Shown: piece by piece, positions 8,295 through 16,040 of the stretch
How the letters are laid out: each line of letters opens with the position of its first letter
Numbering within the stretch: the stretch's first letter is position 1
Source: Sediminibacterium ginsengisoli
GTDB taxonomy: Bacteria; Bacteroidota; Bacteroidia; Chitinophagales; Chitinophagaceae
Assembly: GCF_900167075.1 (NCBI RefSeq)
Contig: NZ_FUWH01000004.1
Coordinates: 186,001 to 250,000 of the forward strand
DNA length: 64,000 bases
Reading direction: 5' to 3'
Notes under the pieces: model-generated
Database searches by the model: none
What the model was told of the DNA's origin: nothing
Seen by the model: only the letters and a program-made list of their open reading frames with translations
Position numbers and translations under genes: made by a program

Positions 8295-9482
8295 ATGCAA
8301 AAAAGAACCGACAATTTTGGCAAGTTTGCCAATAAGAAGAAAGGAAGTGCCATCAAAGAAGCCATCCGCCAGGAAAAGAAAAAGATAAAGGCTGAAGCCC
8401 GTGCCGCGGGTGAGGAAATGCGTCAGAAGAAGATCGAAAAGATGAGAGGGATCCGCCAGGAGCAGGAACCATCACGCAAGCCGGCCCATGGCAAAGGCAG
8501 AACAACCGATAAACCCTTTAACAGAAAAGCAGACAGTTCAAAAGCCGGTCCTGCCGGTTACAAAAAATCAGCAGCACGTCCGGAAGGCAGAACCGAAAGA
8601 CCTGCTGCATCATCCAAAGAACCACGCCGTCAGCAAAGAACGGACAACAGGATGAAAACAGATCATCAGCCCGATAAGAAGAATGAGCATATCAGCAGCG
8701 AACAGATGCCGCTGAACAAATTCATTGCACATGCCGGTGTCTGCGGAAGAAGGGAAGCAGCCGAACTGGTGAAGGAAGGAAAAGTGGTCGTGAACGGCGA
8801 CAAGGTATTCGAACCGGGCTATAAAGTTTCCGCAAAAGATAAAGTAACTGTAAAAGGAAAGCAGGTATTCCTGCAGAAGAACGCCGTATATATCCTGCTG
8901 AACAAGCCCAAGGATTTCATCACAACATCCAATGATCCGCAGGGAAGAAAAACGGTGCTGGACCTGGTAAAAGGCGCTATACCGGAAAGGATTTACCCTG
9001 TTGGCAGGCTCGACCGTAATACAACCGGAGTGCTGCTGCTCACCAACGACGGTGAACTGGCACAGAAACTGACACATCCTTCTTTTGAAATAAAAAAGAT
9101 CTACGAGGTAACACTCGATAAACCCGTTACCAAAAAAGACCTGGAATCCATCCTCAGCGGCATAACACTGGAAGATGGCGTGATTACCGCCGACGCAGTG
9201 GGTTATGCCGATGCGAAAGATAAAAGCATTGTAGGCATTGAGATCCACAGTGGCAAGAACAGGATCGTGCGACGCATCTTTGAACATCTTGGTTACGATG
9301 TAAAAGCGCTTGACAGGGTGATGTTTGCAAACCTTACCAAAAAGAATGTGGATCGCAGCAAATGGAGATTCCTTACCGAAAAAGAAGTAAGGCTGCTGAA
9401 ATACATGAACAAATCTTTTGTACGCAACAATAAAAATGCACCGGGCAAAAGCAACGCAAAACAAATCGAAGCAGAAGACTGA
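8295..9482 (+). CDS. RsuA/RluB-family 23S rRNA pseudouridine synthase with long basic N-terminal extension
   Basis: 395 residues. The first 130 or so are a low-complexity Lys/Arg/Glu/Ala-rich region, probably disordered and RNA-binding. Then comes an S4 domain ('MPLNKFIAHAGVCGRREAAE') and a pseudouridine synthase domain with the catalytic Asp in 'PVGRLDRNTTGVLLLTN' and the 'GKNRIVRRIFEHLGYDV' motif of the RsuA/RluB/E/F branch. It isomerises uridine in rRNA, probably 23S. Bacteroidota RluB proteins often carry such extensions. Start chosen at ATG 8295; TTG 8271 is in frame. A second, RluA-type synthase lies 35 bases downstream. Confidence 0.88.
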   Translation: MQKRTDNFGKFANKKKGSAIKEAIRQEKKKIKAEARAAGEEMRQKKIEKMRGIRQEQEPSRKPAHGKGRTTDKPFNRKADSSKAGPAGYKKSAARPEGRTERPAASSKEPRRQQRTDNRMKTDHQPDKKNEHISSEQMPLNKFIAHAGVCGRREAAELVKEGKVVVNGDKVFEPGYKVSAKDKVTVKGKQVFLQKNAVYILLNKPKDFITTSNDPQGRKTVLDLVKGAIPERIYPVGRLDRNTTGVLLLTNDGELAQKLTHPSFEIKKIYEVTLDKPVTKKDLESILSGITLEDGVITADAVGYADAKDKSIVGIEIHSGKNRIVRRIFEHLGYDVKALDRVMFANLTKKNVDRSKWRFLTEKEVRLLKYMNKSFVRNNKNAPGKSNAKQIEAED

Positions 9483-9517
9483 TCCATCATTACACACCTG
9501 TACAGCAAGCATCATTT

Positions 9518-10234
9518 ATGAGACCAGATATCATTGCAGAGAACGACCAGTTCATTGCCCTGAATAAGCCATCAGGATTACTCAGTATTCCCGACAGGGC
9601 AGGCGAGGAAATATCACTGAAAGACATCCTCAAAGAGAAATACGGCCAGATCTATACCATTCACCGCCTCGATAAAGACACAAGCGGCATTATTGTTTTT
9701 GCAAAAAACGAAGACAGCCACAAACAGCTCTCCGCATTATTTGAGGGAAGGGATGTAGAAAAATATTATGTAGGATTGGTTCATGGCATTCTCATGAACA
9801 GCAGCGGCAGCATCGACGCGCCGATCATGGAGCATCCCGGCAAAACGGCAAAGATGATCACGCATGTAAAAGGGAAAGCATCTTTAACCGATTACGAAGT
9901 ACTGGAAACATTCAGGCAGTACAGCTGGCTGCAGTTCCGCATACATACCGGCCGCACACACCAGATCAGGGTGCACATGCAGCATATCGGGCATTCTATT
10001 GTTTGCGATGAGATCTATGGCGACCCTTCTCCTGTCCTGCTTTCTGCATTGAAGAAGAAATTCAAATTATCCAAAGCAGATGAAGAAGAACGGCCTATCC
10101 TGTCGAGGCTTGCACTGCATTCACACAAACTTTCATTTACATTGAACAATGAACGTTTTGAGCTGGAAGCGCCACTCCCAAAAGACCTGCGTGCAGTATT
10201 GCAGCAGTTGAAAAAATGGTCGGCCGCACGTTAA
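9518..10234 (+). CDS. RluA-family pseudouridine synthase
   Basis: 238 residues, lacking an S4 domain. The catalytic motif 'HRLDKDTSGIIVFAK' holds the essential Asp, and 'HTGRTHQIRVHMQHIGHSI' is the RluA-family signature. Members modify tRNA or 23S rRNA uridines; the exact target cannot be read from sequence. Probably co-transcribed with the RluB-like gene upstream. Its stop overlaps the stop of the convergent amidohydrolase by 3 bases. Confidence 0.9.
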   Translation: MRPDIIAENDQFIALNKPSGLLSIPDRAGEEISLKDILKEKYGQIYTIHRLDKDTSGIIVFAKNEDSHKQLSALFEGRDVEKYYVGLVHGILMNSSGSIDAPIMEHPGKTAKMITHVKGKASLTDYEVLETFRQYSWLQFRIHTGRTHQIRVHMQHIGHSIVCDEIYGDPSPVLLSALKKKFKLSKADEEERPILSRLALHSHKLSFTLNNERFELEAPLPKDLRAVLQQLKKWSAAR

Positions 10235-11511
10235 TCCTGTTTATAAACGACGCCGTTCTTCATTACAAATTTCACTTTGCCCATACTGCTGAGATCGGTA
10301 GCCGGGTTGCCGTTTACAGCAATAATATCGGCCAGTTTTCCTTTTTCGATACAACCGATGATATCGGATGTGCCGAGCAGATCAGCAGCATGTAAAGTAG
10401 CAGCACGAATGGTTTCAAGCGCAGGCATACCTGCTTCATTCATGTAGACAAATTCAAGCCAGTTGCGCCCGTGTGCATAAACGCCCGCATCCGTGCCAAA
10501 AGCGATCTTAACACCTGCTTTGTAAGCTTTGGCAAAAGTGCCTTGTATTTTAGGACCGATGGCGAGTGCTTTGGGTGTTACGAGCGGCGGAAAATAACCC
10601 GGTTTTTTGGCAGAGTCGGCCACGGATTTTCCTGCAATAATGGTGGGTACAAAATACGTCCCGTACTGCTTCATCAGCTCCATGGTTTCATCATCCATAT
10701 AAGTACCATGTTCAATGCAACTGACACCTGCGCGCACTGCACGTTTCATGGCTTCGGCACCATGGCAATGGGCAGCTACCTTAAATCCGTAATCTTTCGC
10801 AGTTGCAACAATGGCCTTCATTTCAGCTTCGGTAAACTGGGGGTTCTCGCCGCTTTTTGCAACACTCAGCACACCACCCGAAGCTGTGATCTTGATTACA
10901 TCGCTGCCTTCCTTGTAGCGCTGGCGTACTGCTTTTGCAGCTTCATCCGCACCGTTGATCACGCCGTATTCAGGACCAGGATCACCCATGAGATCGCGCC
11001 TGTAGCCATTGGTAGGATCAGCATGTCCGCCGGTTGTTGCAATGGATTTGCCAGCAGTATAAACACGCGGACCTTTGATCAGTCCTTTATTGATCGCATT
11101 GCGCAAAGCAATGTTCACGCCCGAACCGCCGAGATCTCTTACCGTGGTAAATCCGCTGAGTAAGGTTCTTTCCGCAAATACAACAGACTGAAATGCATAA
11201 TCTGCAGGGTTGAACGTAAAGGTTTCCATGTAACGGTTAGGGTTGGTTTCCGTTTCAAGATGTACATGCATATCGATCAATCCCGGCATCACGGTCGCAT
11301 CTTTCAGATCGATCGTTTTATCACCGGTTCCAGCGGCCACATAACCCTTCTGTACATCAGCGATAAGGTTACCTTCCGTAATTATGGTGATCTCTTTCTG
11401 AACTTCCAGTTTTTTAACATCGATGAAACGGCCGCAGTAGATATAAGTGCGCTGGGCGTACATGGCACATGTAATGACCAGTGCCGTTAAGAGGCAGAAG
11501 AGTTTTCTCAT
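10231..11511 (-). CDS. Exported amidohydrolase (imidazolonepropionase-like metal-dependent hydrolase)
   Basis: 426 residues with a signal peptide (MRKLFCLLTALVITCAMYA). The metal-binding HxH is in 'VMPGLIDMHVHLETE', further ligands are in 'AAHCHGAEAM' and 'CIEHGTYMDDE', and the Asp is in 'KIAFGTDAGVYAHG'. This matches the secreted amidohydrolase/prolidase-like group. Substrate unknown; relatives include dipeptidases and lactone or amide hydrolases. Likely periplasmic, single gene. Confidence 0.87.
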   Translation of the reverse strand: MRKLFCLLTALVITCAMYAQRTYIYCGRFIDVKKLEVQKEITIITEGNLIADVQKGYVAAGTGDKTIDLKDATVMPGLIDMHVHLETETNPNRYMETFTFNPADYAFQSVVFAERTLLSGFTTVRDLGGSGVNIALRNAINKGLIKGPRVYTAGKSIATTGGHADPTNGYRRDLMGDPGPEYGVINGADEAAKAVRQRYKEGSDVIKITASGGVLSVAKSGENPQFTEAEMKAIVATAKDYGFKVAAHCHGAEAMKRAVRAGVSCIEHGTYMDDETMELMKQYGTYFVPTIIAGKSVADSAKKPGYFPPLVTPKALAIGPKIQGTFAKAYKAGVKIAFGTDAGVYAHGRNWLEFVYMNEAGMPALETIRAATLHAADLLGTSDIIGCIEKGKLADIIAVNGNPATDLSSMGKVKFVMKNGVVYKQD

Positions 11512-11569
11512 GCAGTGTATTTTGATACAGGTAAGATAAGAAAACTCTGTGAATGGCGGAAGAGGCTGA

Positions 11570-11608
11570 AATAAAAACGTGGCCTGCAGACCAGCTGCAA
11601 GCCACGTT
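11570..11608 (-). terminator. Intrinsic terminator of the peroxiredoxin gene
   Basis: On the minus strand an AACGTGGC/GCCACGTT stem (11576-11583 with 11601-11608) with an inner TGCAG/CTGCA stem is followed by a TTTTTATTT tract. It lies 22 bases after the peroxiredoxin stop. Confidence 0.8.
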
Positions 11609-11629
11609 CCTTCTATGCATCAGTACTTA

Positions 11630-12265
11630 TTATTTATTCGGCTGCGGAGTATAACGCAGGTATGGTTTTATTACTTTAACCCCTTTCGGGAATTTGTTGA
11701 TGGCGTCTTCCGTACTGATGGCAGGCACAACAATCACATCTTCACCTTCTTTCCAGTCGGCAGGTGTGGCCACGCTGTATTGCGCGGTAAGCTGTAAAGA
11801 ATCGATCACACGCAGTACTTCGTAAAAGTTCCTGCCGGTAGATGCAGGATAAGTGATCATCAGTTTTATTTTTTTATCCGGACCGATCACGAACAACGAC
11901 CGCACTGTGAAAGTTTCGGAAGCATTCGGATGGATCATACCATAGGCATTCGCGATGGATTTATCCTCGTCTGCAATGATCGGGAAACCCACGTTCACAT
12001 TTTGCGTTTCGTTGATATCGTTTACCCAGCCATGATGTTTGTCAAGCGGGTCTACACTCAGCGCCAGCACTTTTACATTGCGTTTTTCGAATTCACCCTG
12101 CAGCAATGCTGTTTTGCCAAGCTCTGTGGTACATACCGGCGTGTAATCTGCGGGATGCGAAAAAAGAACGCCCCAGCCATCGCCCAGGAATTCATGGAAC
12201 CTGATATCGCCTGCGGTAGTGCTGGCGCTGAAATCCGGCGCTATATCGCCTAAACGTAAGCTCAT
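11630..12265 (-). CDS. Peroxiredoxin, Prx6 (1-Cys) type
   Basis: 211 residues, thioredoxin fold. The peroxidatic motif 'FSHPADYTPVCTTELG' (about Cys47, with Pro and Thr in PxxxTxxC) and a long C-terminal dimerisation region (residues 160-211) are typical of Prx6. It reduces hydroperoxides in the cytoplasm with an external thiol donor. Single gene followed by its own terminator. Confidence 0.93.
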   Translation of the reverse strand: MSLRLGDIAPDFSASTTAGDIRFHEFLGDGWGVLFSHPADYTPVCTTELGKTALLQGEFEKRNVKVLALSVDPLDKHHGWVNDINETQNVNVGFPIIADEDKSIANAYGMIHPNASETFTVRSLFVIGPDKKIKLMITYPASTGRNFYEVLRVIDSLQLTAQYSVATPADWKEGEDVIVVPAISTEDAINKFPKGVKVIKPYLRYTPQPNK

Positions 12266-12337
12266 AACTGTTGATTTTAAAGTAAAAGTAATAATATCCT
12301 ACCAAATAAGTAGACTTTAAAAATAATAAAATTATCT

Positions 12338-13498
12338 CTACTTTCCTTTGTTTACTGTCCTGGCCTTCTGCAGTGCAGTTTTCCCGAATTTACTTTTTAC
12401 ATCATCGATCGCTTTATATAGCTGGTTTTTCTTTCCGGCATCTTCAAAAAGGCTTCCCTGCACCGGGTGATTGGTAAGCTCACTCAGTCGTACGCCGAGT
12501 AAACGTACCGGTTTCCCTTTGCGGTATAATTTGTGGAACAGGTCTATCGCTACCGGTATCAGTTCATCATCGCGCAGCGTATAATCGATGGTGGTTTGCC
12601 TTGATGTGGTTTCAAAATCCGGATAACGGATCTTGACAGCAATACAGCCTGTGAGCTTTTCATCCTGCCTTAATTCATAAGCCACTTTTTCGGTCATGCG
12701 TACCAGTTCCTGCAGCAGGAAAGCCACATCTGCGCTGTTTTCCTCGAATGTATTTTCGGTGGATATCGATTTTGCTTCGTGGTAAGGATTTACAATACCT
12801 TCATGAATACCCTGCGATTTACGCCATAATTCAGGTCCGTATTTGCCAAGTTTTTTTTCGAGCAGCGCTGCCGGGGTTTCGCTGATATCGCGGATGGTAT
12901 GCAGGCCCATTTCTTTCAGTACCTGGAAAGTATGTTCCCCCACACCCGGGAATTTATTAACGGGCAGCGGCGCCAGAAATTGTTTTTCCATGCCGGGGCG
13001 GATGAAGATATAGCCGTTCGGCTTGGCTTCATCGGTAGCGATCTTGGCGATCATTTTATTCGTAGCCAGTCCGAAGGAAATAGGTAGCCCGGTGCTGTCG
13101 ATGATCTCCTGGCGTAGTTCGATGGTCCATTTGTAGGGATCGAAGTATTTGTCCATCCCCGTCAGATCCAGGTAAAATTCATCGATGGAAGCTTTCTCGA
13201 ACAAGGGAGCTTTTGCTGCGATGATCTCGGTTACCCAGCGCGAGTAACGGCTGTATTCGCCCCTTGTGCCGCGTACGACAATGGCATGCGGGCAAAGCTT
13301 CATGGCCTGGTGCATGGGCATGGCGCTCCTTACACCGAATTTGCGCGCTTCATAGCTGCAGGATGTTACCACGCCACGCTCCCGCGAGCCGCCTACGATC
13401 ACAGCTTTCCCTTTGAGCGAAGGATCATTCATCACTTCCACACTCACAAAGAACGAATCAAGGTCGAAATGGGCAATATATCGCTGCGGCGCATTCAT
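12338..13498 (-). CDS. dinB: DNA polymerase IV (Y-family translesion polymerase)
   Basis: 386 residues. The catalytic acids are in 'IAHFDLDSFFVSVEV' and 'ASIDEFYLDLTGMD' (Ser-Ile-Asp-Glu). A helix-hairpin-helix stretch 'FPGVGEHTFQVLKEMG' and a C-terminal little-finger domain follow. Length fits DinB. It copies past damaged template bases and is error-prone. No LexA-like box was recognised upstream. Divergent from the Crp/Fnr-like regulator. Confidence 0.95.
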   Translation of the reverse strand: MNAPQRYIAHFDLDSFFVSVEVMNDPSLKGKAVIVGGSRERGVVTSCSYEARKFGVRSAMPMHQAMKLCPHAIVVRGTRGEYSRYSRWVTEIIAAKAPLFEKASIDEFYLDLTGMDKYFDPYKWTIELRQEIIDSTGLPISFGLATNKMIAKIATDEAKPNGYIFIRPGMEKQFLAPLPVNKFPGVGEHTFQVLKEMGLHTIRDISETPAALLEKKLGKYGPELWRKSQGIHEGIVNPYHEAKSISTENTFEENSADVAFLLQELVRMTEKVAYELRQDEKLTGCIAVKIRYPDFETTSRQTTIDYTLRDDELIPVAIDLFHKLYRKGKPVRLLGVRLSELTNHPVQGSLFEDAGKKNQLYKAIDDVKSKFGKTALQKARTVNKGK

Positions 13499-13586
13499 GT
13501 TACTGCAAGTTAGAGAATAGCCCGTAAGCTGCTTTTAAATTATATTTCTTTTAAAGGTTGCCTTTCATTTCTGTATTTTGGTGGTA

Positions 13587-14171
13587 ATGACAGACGAGAT
13601 TGCACAGCTCAGACAATTTACCCATTCCATTCATCCGCTCAGTGAAGCGGTATGGGAAGATTTTGCTGCCTGCTGGCGACCTTTTACCGCCGCCAGGAAA
13701 ACTTTACTTACCGCAGCAGGTGATACAGAAAAATACCTGTACTTCGTAACGGAAGGTGTACAAAGGGCATTCTATACAACAGAAAGTGGCAAGGAAGCAA
13801 CCATTGTATTCAGCTATCCTTTTTCTTTTTCAGGCGTTGCCGATTCTTTCCTGCTGCAGCAGCCGTCCCGTTTTTATTTTGAAACACTTACCCAAAGCAG
13901 TTTTATCCGCACATCTTTCCAGCAAATGAACACGCTGATGCAAAAACATCACAGTTTTGAAACCTTCGTGCGTACAGCAGTAAGTATGACGCTTGCAGGT
14001 GTGCTTGAAAGACAAATAGAATTACAGGCTTTTACTGCAGAACAGAAATTCCGCGCTTTATTAAAAAGGAGTCCGCATGTTTTGCGCCTGATCCCACATA
14101 AATACCTGGCTTCCTACCTCGGCATCGATGCCACCAACTTCAGCAAGCTGCTCGGCTCTGTAAAACTGTGA
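13587..14171 (+). CDS. Crp/Fnr-family transcription regulator
   Basis: ATG 13587 (MTDEIAQLRQF) follows three in-frame residues that are not needed. About 194 residues: an N-terminal cyclic-nucleotide-binding-like beta-barrel ('YLYFVTEGVQRAFYTTESGKEA') and a C-terminal helix-turn-helix ('HKYLASYLGIDATNFSKLLG'). Effector unknown; the barrel lacks an obvious cAMP phosphate cassette. A 24-base hairpin palindrome lies just downstream, before a DinB-fold gene. Confidence 0.85.
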   Translation: MTDEIAQLRQFTHSIHPLSEAVWEDFAACWRPFTAARKTLLTAAGDTEKYLYFVTEGVQRAFYTTESGKEATIVFSYPFSFSGVADSFLLQQPSRFYFETLTQSSFIRTSFQQMNTLMQKHHSFETFVRTAVSMTLAGVLERQIELQAFTAEQKFRALLKRSPHVLRLIPHKYLASYLGIDATNFSKLLGSVKL

Positions 14172-14176
14172 ATTTA

Positions 14177-14200
14177 AAATCTTGGTATTCACCAAGATTT
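14177..14200. repeat. Perfect 10-bp inverted repeat between regulator and DinB-fold gene
   Basis: AAATCTTGGT, spacer ATTC, ACCAAGATTT. No U-tract follows, so an operator is as likely as a terminator. It sits 6 bases after the regulator stop and 46 before the next start. Confidence 0.7.
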
Positions 14201-14245
14201 GTGCAGCATTCCAAGGTGAATTTTACAGTCATAAAAACAATTCTT

Positions 14246-14863
14246 ATGCCTGTTTATTCTTCTAAAAAACTGATCCTCGCATTGGAGGAACAGACCGAAC
14301 AATTCCTCGATATTGCCGTAAGTGAATGGCAGATGCTGCCCCATAGCCGCTTTGCACATAAAGCGGCGCCCGAAAAATGGAGTGCCAACCAGTGCCTGCA
14401 GCACCTGAACAGCTACGGCCGGTATTACCTGCCTGAACTTCGTAAGGCTTTGCAGAAAAGTACGGCCAATCCTCCTGCTGTATTTTTCCGCAGCGGCTGG
14501 CTGGGTAATTATTTCACAATGATGATGCTCCCCAAACCCGAAGGTGTAAAAGCGAATAAAATGAAAGCACCTAAAGACCATCAGCCTGTAACGAATGCAG
14601 ACAGTTTTAAAGTGATTGCAGAATTTATAGAACAGCAGGAACAGCTGCTGAACCTGCTTCGTATTGCATCGCAGACAGATCTCAATAAAGCAAGGGTTCC
14701 GATTTCTATCGCTCCCTTTATCAAACTGAAGCTTGGTGATGTATTCAGCTTCCTGGTTGCACATAATTTCAGACATGTGTTACAGGCCAGCCGTGCACTG
14801 GTGACTGCCGGGGAAAAACCCAGAGAGCTGACAGAACTTGTATTTGATAACCTTGCGGCTTAG
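14246..14863 (+). CDS. DinB-fold (YfiT/DinB_2-like) four-helix protein
   Basis: ATG 14246 (MPVYSSKKLILALEEQ) is preferred over the in-frame upstream start at 14168, which would overlap the regulator and read through the hairpin. 205 residues with the DinB-superfamily pattern 'KWSANQCLQHLNSYGRYYL' near residue 50 and 'FSFLVAHNFRHVLQASRA' near the C-terminus, whose histidines are candidate metal ligands. Members include thiol-dependent S-transferases; with bshA elsewhere in this window a bacillithiol role is possible but only inferred. Confidence 0.75.
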   Translation: MPVYSSKKLILALEEQTEQFLDIAVSEWQMLPHSRFAHKAAPEKWSANQCLQHLNSYGRYYLPELRKALQKSTANPPAVFFRSGWLGNYFTMMMLPKPEGVKANKMKAPKDHQPVTNADSFKVIAEFIEQQEQLLNLLRIASQTDLNKARVPISIAPFIKLKLGDVFSFLVAHNFRHVLQASRALVTAGEKPRELTELVFDNLAA

Positions 14864-14869
14864 ATCTGC

Positions 14870-15388
14870 CTACCTGTAAATATCGAGCAGTCCATCCGGC
14901 AAACTGACGTGTATCTCTTTTTTTGCCTGGTCAATCCGGTCCAGTGTTTCAGCGTGTAACGGGATGAGTGCTTCATTACCATTCAGGCTCACACGAAGCA
15001 GTACCTGGTGTGGCTGTTCGATTACTTCTTCTACGGGACCAAGATCTTCGTCTTCATCCGTGATCACTTTAAAACCGATCAGGGCTATCGGTGCTGCTTT
15101 TCCTGCCAGCTTGCGGAAGTCTGCATCCTGCAGCCATACATTGCGTGAAGTAAGCCGGTTAGCGGTTTCTTTGGTCTGCACACCTTCCAGTTTTATATAG
15201 GTCTCTTCTTCGTTCTTTGCTTTCGCCGATTCGATAAAATAAGGTAGATAGCTGCCTTTTCTTTCTTCGATAAAAAGCACCTCCACGCCTTTAAACAAGG
15301 CTTTGTTACCCAGTGCATGTTTCAGGATCAGTTCTCCGTTCAGTCCGAAGCTGGCTACCATCCTGCCAATATGAATGTATTCGTTCAT
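14870..15388 (-). CDS. rimM: Ribosome maturation factor RimM
   Basis: 172 residues. N-terminal RimM barrel (MNEYIHIGRMVASFGLNGEL, the 'GRI..x.GhxGel' motif) and C-terminal PRC-barrel ('LIGFKVITDEDEDLGPVEEV', ending 'HVSLPDGLLDIY'). Needed for processing of 16S rRNA and 30S head assembly, through S19 and S13. It follows rpsP on the minus strand, the conserved order, but with a hairpin terminator between them. Confidence 0.95.
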   Translation of the reverse strand: MNEYIHIGRMVASFGLNGELILKHALGNKALFKGVEVLFIEERKGSYLPYFIESAKAKNEEETYIKLEGVQTKETANRLTSRNVWLQDADFRKLAGKAAPIALIGFKVITDEDEDLGPVEEVIEQPHQVLLRVSLNGNEALIPLHAETLDRIDQAKKEIHVSLPDGLLDIYR

Positions 15389-15412
15389 GGCCGCAAATTA
15401 CTGTCATTAACT

Positions 15413-15441
15413 ATAAAAAAATACCCGGACTGCTGTCCGGG
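15413..15441 (-). terminator. Intrinsic terminator/attenuator between rpsP and rimM
   Basis: On the minus strand CCCGGAC-AGCA-GTCCGGG (15424-15441) is followed by TATTTTTTTAT. It would uncouple rimM from the highly expressed rpsP. Confidence 0.85.
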
Positions 15442-15473
15442 CATTTCTAAAGGAATTATGTGTCATGGTCCCA

Positions 15474-15932
15474 TTAAGCTTCAGCCGCACCTTCAGCAGC
15501 TTCTTCCTGCTTGCTTTCTACCTTCTTAACAACAGGTACATAAGCTTTACGGGCTCTTTGTGCTTTTTTGTGCTCATCATTACGACGGGTAATGTTTGCT
15601 TCATGCTCATTGTGCCATGCCTGGAATTTGGTCATAGCTGTAGCATCATCAAACAGTCCCAGCTTCACACCCCTTAACAGGTGTTTCAGGTACAACACTC
15701 CCTTGAAAGAGAGTATCCGGCGAACGGTGTCAGTTGGTTGAGCACCTTTGTTCAGCCATTCCAGTGCTTTTTGACGGTCTAACTGGATGGTTGCCGGTAC
15801 AGTCAGCGGGTTGTAAGTTCCGATCTTCTGGATAAACTTACCATCCCTTGGTGCACGTGCATCAGCCACTACGATGAAGTAGAAAGGCCTTTTTTTGCTG
15901 CCGTGTCTTTGTAGTCTCATTTTTACTGCCAT
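15474..15932 (-). CDS. rpsP: 30S ribosomal protein S16 with C-terminal extension
   Basis: 152 residues; begins [19 protein letters not shown] and has the S16 core through about residue 85 ('[16 protein letters not shown]', '[17 protein letters not shown]'). The remaining 65 residues are a Lys/Ala/Glu-rich tail, as in other Bacteroidota S16 proteins. Ribosomal structural protein, with a terminator after it. Confidence 0.96.
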   Translation of the reverse strand: MAVKMRLQRHGSKKRPFYFIVVADARAPRDGKFIQKIGTYNPLTVPATIQLDRQKALEWLNKGAQPTDTVRRILSFKGVLYLKHLLRGVKLGLFDDATAMTKFQAWHNEHEANITRRNDEHKKAQRARKAYVPVVKKVESKQEEAAEGAAEA

Positions 15933-15977
15933 GTTAAATAGAAATTTAAAGGCGTTAGGAAATTAATTAACGGACGG

Positions 15978-15985
15978 CAAAAATA
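15978..15985 (-). promoter_or_regulatory. -7 promoter element of rpsP
   Basis: Minus-strand TATTTTTG, 45 bases before the rpsP start codon. Confidence 0.5.
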
Positions 15986-16040
15986 AGTGTTCGGGCTTAA
16001 AATTCCAACTCAGTATTTAGTGAAAACGTTAATAATTCTC

